This document shows positions 15,250 to 18,493 of a stretch of 18,493 bases of DNA, one piece after another. Below the pieces are notes generated by a model. That model had not been told where the DNA came from. It saw only the letters and a program-made list of their open reading frames with translations, and did not search any database. The DNA comes from Caldisericota bacterium. GTDB lineage: Bacteria > Caldisericota > Caldisericia > Caldisericales > Caldisericaceae. Positions within the stretch are counted from its first letter, which is position 1. Every line of letters begins with the position of its first letter. The stretch is from NCBI GenBank assembly GCA_030642335.1, contig DAOWNX010000004.1, positions 1 to 18,493 of the forward strand, given 5' to 3'. The position numbers and the translations under genes are program-made.

Positions 15250-16344
15250 TTAAGTATTATCAGAACAAATTCCATTAATCTCCCAATTATTAATATTTCT
15301 GATGTCAATGCCCTCAATAAACCAATCTTCTTCTTTTACTGTTTTTTTAATTGGTCTTACAAATACGGGGAGCATTGGAAACTCAGATGGGAATTTTTTT
15401 TCGATTTTTCCTAATAAGTTTTTTGTGCTAAAGTTCAAATTTTTCAATGCTCGGTAAATGTCTTTTCTTAAATTGACATCCCATATGGATAGGATGTCAA
15501 AATGTTTTTTTGCAACGGCGTAACGCAAAAGTTCATAAATTACTCCATTTTCTGCTTCTGCATAGTCTACAATATGTCCGCTTGTACTGTTGTCAACTGT
15601 TTCAATCACTGCATATCCATCAATAGTTCCATTATTTAGATGGTAGTAAAATGTGTAGCTTCGCCTGATGTTTTGGAATCTCCATTTGAAAAGAGATGTA
15701 TCTTTAAACAGCGTGATTTTATTGTCTAAGGTTTTTTGTTTTGCTGCGACGGCGGACATTTCCTCTGGCCTGGATTTATTTGAAATCTCAATATTTCCAA
15801 ACTTTCCATAGGTTATCTGATGTTTGTGCAAATTCCGCCCGGTTTTGTTTATCAAAACCCAATTTACTAATCCGATTAAGTTATACTGCCTCATGCTTGT
15901 TCTATCGGCAATTTTTGGCCATCCCATTTTTTTATATCCTGCTCCAGATGATGTGTTTATGCTTAGTCCTATAAATGTTTTGTATGGCGTTTTTTCATAT
16001 TTCTCTACAGCAAACATTGTCATTGCTGTAAATAATCCTTTTTTCCGATGGTCTGGATGAACGCATATGTCTGCCGGGGACAGCATCAATATTTTGTCAT
16101 TTTTGTTTCCAATTCTCCAGCGAGTAGCAAAAAAGCCGTTAAAACCTACAACTTTGTTTTTGTAAAGTGCGACAATAGCAAATGGTTTTTTGGTAAGAGG
16201 ATTGTCTTTAAATTTCCACTTTAGATATGCCAGAGTGTTGCTTTCATAATTGGGCCACAGATATTTTTGCAAATCAGCAGTCTGTTGCAAAAACTCATTT
16301 CTATAATTTATTATTTCATAATCCTTGTAATGTAAAATAGACAC
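15250..16344 (-). CDS. GNAT-family acetyltransferase, probably tandem GNAT fold
   Basis: 364-residue protein with an N-terminal GNAT domain (about 40-140): KNKVVGFNGFF, then LSPADICVHPDHRKKGLFTAMTM, where HPDHRKKGL fits the acetyl-CoA binding motif A (Q/RxxGxG/A form). YKKMGW follows as motif B. The second half (about 215-320) has DTSLFKWRF and a further GNAT-like strand/helix pattern, so a tandem or FemAB-like arrangement is likely. The start is GTG, chosen because AAGGAGG (16350-16356 on the plus strand as CCTCCTT) sits 5 nt before it. Acceptor unknown; cell-envelope or polysaccharide relatives exist, but the sequence does not decide it. Confidence 0.75.
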   Translation of the reverse strand: MSILHYKDYEIINYRNEFLQQTADLQKYLWPNYESNTLAYLKWKFKDNPLTKKPFAIVALYKNKVVGFNGFFATRWRIGNKNDKILMLSPADICVHPDHRKKGLFTAMTMFAVEKYEKTPYKTFIGLSINTSSGAGYKKMGWPKIADRTSMRQYNLIGLVNWVLINKTGRNLHKHQITYGKFGNIEISNKSRPEEMSAVAAKQKTLDNKITLFKDTSLFKWRFQNIRRSYTFYYHLNNGTIDGYAVIETVDNSTSGHIVDYAEAENGVIYELLRYAVAKKHFDILSIWDVNLRKDIYRALKNLNFSTKNLLGKIEKKFPSEFPMLPVFVRPIKKTVKEEDWFIEGIDIRNINNWEINGICSDNT

Positions 16345-16625
16345 CGAAACCTCCTTGCTTAAGCTATTTTAATATTACTAAGTTTTTCTTATATTTTAAT
16401 CTATTATTCGTTATTATAAAATATTTGTTTTGCCTTATGATTTATTTTTGGTTTCTTTTTAATTTGTCTATTTAAACAAAACACTTTTTTGTTCTATTTA
16501 CAATACAAATTTAGAGTTTTTATATCAAATGTTTTTATGCTGAAATGAAATTATTTTATAAGTTTGACAAGAAAATTTTTTATGTTTATAATTAAATATA
16601 AAAAATAAACCTTGTAATTGGAGAA
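16345..16625. other. Divergent intergenic region between the GNAT and treT genes
   Basis: About 280 nt, very A/T-rich. It holds the GNAT gene's ribosome binding site at the left end and the treT promoter and ribosome binding site at the right. No gene, RNA or repeat array is evident in the middle. A TATAAT on the minus strand near 16415-16420 could serve the GNAT gene but has no good -35. Confidence 0.6.
16564..16592 (+). promoter_or_regulatory. Perfect-consensus sigma-70 promoter for treT
   Basis: TTGACA (16564-16569), exactly 17 nt of spacer, and TATAAT (16587-16592): both boxes match the consensus completely. The start is predicted near 16599, leaving a leader of about 27 nt containing GGAG at 16620-16623. 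No operator-like palindrome overlaps it, so it may be constitutive, or controlled by an activator or repressor not evident here. Confidence 0.85.
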
Positions 16626-17858
16626 ATGATGAAAAAAGTCGATGTGAAGATAGCGAATTTAGCAAAGTACAGTGAGCATTTAGAAAACAAAGATAAAGCA
16701 CACTTTGAGAATCTATCTAAGGAACTGCATGGATTAAGAGTTGCTTTTATAAATTCTACTTCTTTTGGAGGTGGTGTATCAGAACTTTTCTACTCTATAA
16801 TTCCTCTCTTAAAGTCTTCAGGAATAAATATCCACTGGTATACAATTGATGGCGATGATAGATTTTTTAATATTACTAAAAAGCCCCACAATATGTTTCA
16901 GGGAAAGGATGCAATTATAAGTAATAACTAGAAGGAATACTATACTCTTATTAGTGCGAAGAACGCAGAGGAATTTAAAGAAGATTTTGATATCATTGTT
17001 GTGCATGACCCGCAACCAATGGCTCTCCCATTTTTTTTAAAGAACAAAAAAACCAAATGGGCATGGCGTTGTCATATTGATACCACTACTCCTTCTGCTC
17101 AGGCAAGAGACTTTGCCGAGGAATTTTTACCTCTTTATGATAAGACAATCTTTAGTATGGATACTTTTGCAAAAGGCATGAACTGTGAGAAGAATAGTGT
17201 AGTTATATATCCTTCTATTGACCCTTTTTCTGAGAAGAATAAAAATCTTACGGATGAACAAATAACTGCAGTTATTTGTTCATATGGCCTAGATTTATCT
17301 AAACCAATTCTTCTTCAGGTTTCTTGCTTTGATCCCTGGAAAGACCCTATTGGAGTGATTGATGTTTATAGGAGTGTAAAGGAAAAATTTTCTGATGTCC
17401 AACTTGTATTAATTGGTTCAATGGCTACGGACGATCCTGAAGGATGGGAGTTCTATGAAAGGACATTAAGACATGCAGGAGAAGACGAAGCTCTCTTTGT
17501 ACTTACAAATTTTGATGGAGTGGGGAGTGTCGAGGTAAATGCATTCCAAAGAAGCGCAACAGTTGTAATGCAGAAATCGCTTCGTGAAGGTTTTGGACTT
17601 ACAGTATCAGAGGCATTGTGGGAGCGAAAGGCTGTTGTTGGAGGAAACGTTGGTGGAATAAGAGTACAGATCAAGGATGGAGAAAATGGGTATCTAATAA
17701 ATTCTAACGAGGAAGCTGTGGAAAGGATTGAAGAGCTTTTGTTGAATAATGACAAACGGGTGAAATTTGGCGAGGAAGGATATGAGAATGTTGAAAAAAA
17801 GTTTCTTACAACGAGACATGCACTAGATTATTTGAAGTTGTTCAAGAGACTAGTATGA
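16626..17858 (+). pseudogene. treT: Trehalose synthase TreT (GT4), interrupted by one in-frame TAG
   Basis: Trehalose glycosyltransferring synthase of the GT4/GT-B family, which reversibly joins NDP-glucose and glucose to trehalose. The frame covers 411 codons, close to the roughly 415-residue Pyrococcus enzyme, but codon 102 is TAG (16929-16931). The reading frame is the same before and after, with no other stop or shift. Before it: NSTSFGGGVSELFYS and WYTIDGDDRFFNITK. After it: VVHDPQPMA, KWAWRCHIDTTTP, YPSIDPFSEKN, DDPEGWEFYE, VNAFQRSATVVMQKS and LREGFGLTVSEALWE. GGAG fits ATG 16629 (5 nt) better than the adjacent ATG 16626. Read literally, the gene makes a 101-residue fragment. The alternatives are a pseudogene, a sequencing error or amber readthrough. 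The solute-binding gene follows after 58 nt. Confidence 0.85.
16929..16931 (+). other. In-frame amber codon within treT
   Basis: TAG, followed by AAG, occurs between AAT AAC and the continuing TreT frame. ileS, ktrB and the HAD gene all end in TAG, so TAG is an ordinary stop in this genome. In homologs, as I recall them, this position lies in a variable loop between QG and the NAE..VVHDPQP block, where the replaced residue cannot be predicted. Confidence 0.9.
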
Positions 17859-17879
17859 CAAAGAGTCAAAATTTTTATT

Positions 17880-17895
17880 TTTCCTTTAAAGGAAA
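17880..17895. promoter_or_regulatory. 16-bp perfect palindrome between treT and the binding-protein gene
   Basis: TTTCCTTT followed directly by AAAGGAAA, an uninterrupted perfect palindrome in the 58-nt gap. It lies just before the very strong ribosome binding site AAAGGAGGT (17903-17911). It could be an operator for a sugar regulator, or form a small hairpin (5-bp stem). It is homopurine/homopyrimidine-rich and could be chance in such sequence. Confidence 0.35.
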
Positions 17896-17916
17896 GGAAC
17901 AAAAAGGAGGTATCAC

Positions 17917-18493
17917 ATGAGAAAGATTGTTTTGTTGGTTGTATGCATTGCTTTAATTTTTACTATGGGTTATTCAGCAGTACCCTCTTCGTCACCATCG
18001 GCACTGGCTCAAGAAGGCACTCTTATCTCTTTACACCCTGATAATCCATATATGGTGGTGAATGGTGTAGAGCAGGAGATAGATCCAGGTAGAGGGACAA
18101 CACCAGTAATTATTGCAGAGTGGGGAAGGACGGTTGTGCCTATACGTGCAATTGTAGAAATATTAGGCGGGACCATAAGTTGGAATGGTATAGAGAGAAA
18201 GGTTACAATAAACTTCAAAGACACGATTATTGAGCTCTGGATAGATAACCCGAAGGCAAAGATAAATGAAATGGAAGAGTGGATAGATCCAGATAATCAT
18301 AATGTAAAGCCGATCATCAGAAATGATAGAACAATGCTTCCGCTCCGTTTTGTTGCAGAATCTTTAGGATGCGAAGTAGATTGGTATCCTAAAACGAGAA
18401 CAATAACAATTGCTATGGCTGCTGAACCTATACCGGAAAAGGTAACAATTGTATTTGCAGTTGGTGGAGCACCGTCAGAAATAGATTACTGGC
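17917..18493 (+). CDS. Secreted stalk-domain / trehalose-maltose-binding-like fusion protein (partial, 3' end outside window)
   Basis: 192 codons are visible and the frame is still open at the window edge. Residues 1-32 look like a Sec signal peptide (MRKIV, a hydrophobic core, then ALA-QE cleavage near residue 31). Residues about 44-167 are a copper amine oxidase N-terminal-like (stalk) domain with two half-repeats: RTVVPIRAIVEILGGTISWN (71-90) and RTMLPLRFVAESLGCEVDWY (138-157), each followed by a TITI-type strand. After a short AAEPIPEK linker, residues 176-192 read VTIVFAVGGAPSEIDYW. As I recall it, this closely resembles the mature N-terminus of the Thermococcus litoralis trehalose/maltose-binding protein. 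AAAGGAGGT at 17903-17911 marks the start. Next to treT, an ABC sugar-uptake role is likely, but only the first residues of the binding domain are seen. Confidence 0.8.
   Translation, partial: MRKIVLLVVCIALIFTMGYSAVPSSSPSALAQEGTLISLHPDNPYMVVNGVEQEIDPGRGTTPVIIAEWGRTVVPIRAIVEILGGTISWNGIERKVTINFKDTIIELWIDNPKAKINEMEEWIDPDNHNVKPIIRNDRTMLPLRFVAESLGCEVDWYPKTRTITIAMAAEPIPEKVTIVFAVGGAPSEIDYW

Noticed and set aside
16929..16931. Pyrrolysine or genome-wide TAG recoding
   Set aside because: TAG ends ileS, ktrB and the HAD gene in sensible places, and no pyl gene is visible, so recoding of TAG as a sense codon is not supported from this window.
17001..17858. Independent gene starting at GTG 17001 after the TAG
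   Set aside because: There is no ribosome binding site, and the product would lack the N-terminal half of the GT-B fold. The frame is continuous with treT, so this is the 3' part of the same gene.

Overview
The window is AT-rich bacterial chromosome (roughly one third G+C by eye), densely packed with short gaps and many stop/start overlaps. Bacterial origin is shown by strong AGGAGG ribosome binding sites, sigma-70-type promoters and bacterial housekeeping genes (HolB, RicT, KtrAB, MnmA). The K/E/I-rich proteins and a trehalose synthase plus binding protein resembling those of Thermococcales suggest an anaerobic thermophile. Caldisericum or a relative would fit, but this is inference and the species cannot be fixed from sequence alone.

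Layout. (1) 1-5775, plus strand: 3' part of a eukaryotic-like isoleucyl-tRNA synthetase, then ktrB-ktrA (potassium uptake), a HAD-family protein and histidine ammonia-lyase. Spacings of 0, 12, -4 and -14 nt indicate one operon. (2) 5849-8322: a PHP phosphoesterase of the HisJ family, apparently leaderless, then a fold-type-II PLP enzyme, closed by a clear hairpin terminator. (3) 8326-9899: a MATE exporter on minus, divergent from mnmA; its candidate promoter has the -10 inside a perfect inverted repeat. (4) 9900-10931: mnmA (tRNA 2-thiouridylase), also apparently leaderless. (5) 10932-11405: about 470 nt noncoding. (6) 11406-14682: an operon of an unrecognised 361-aa protein, holB (DNA polymerase III delta'), ricT (PSP1) and a SLOG/LOG-like nucleotide-binding protein. 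(7) 14701-16344, minus: a tandem-GNAT-like protein and a flavin reductase-like protein. (8) 16564-18493, plus: a perfect-consensus promoter, a trehalose synthase (treT) interrupted by one in-frame amber codon, then the start of a secreted protein fusing a copper-amine-oxidase-N-like (stalk) domain to what looks like a trehalose/maltose-binding protein.

Most genes are housekeeping or metabolic. The most unusual parts are the right end (amber-interrupted treT and the stalk/solute-binding fusion), the unrecognised first gene of the holB-ricT operon, and two predicted leaderless transcripts alongside genes with very strong Shine-Dalgarno sites.
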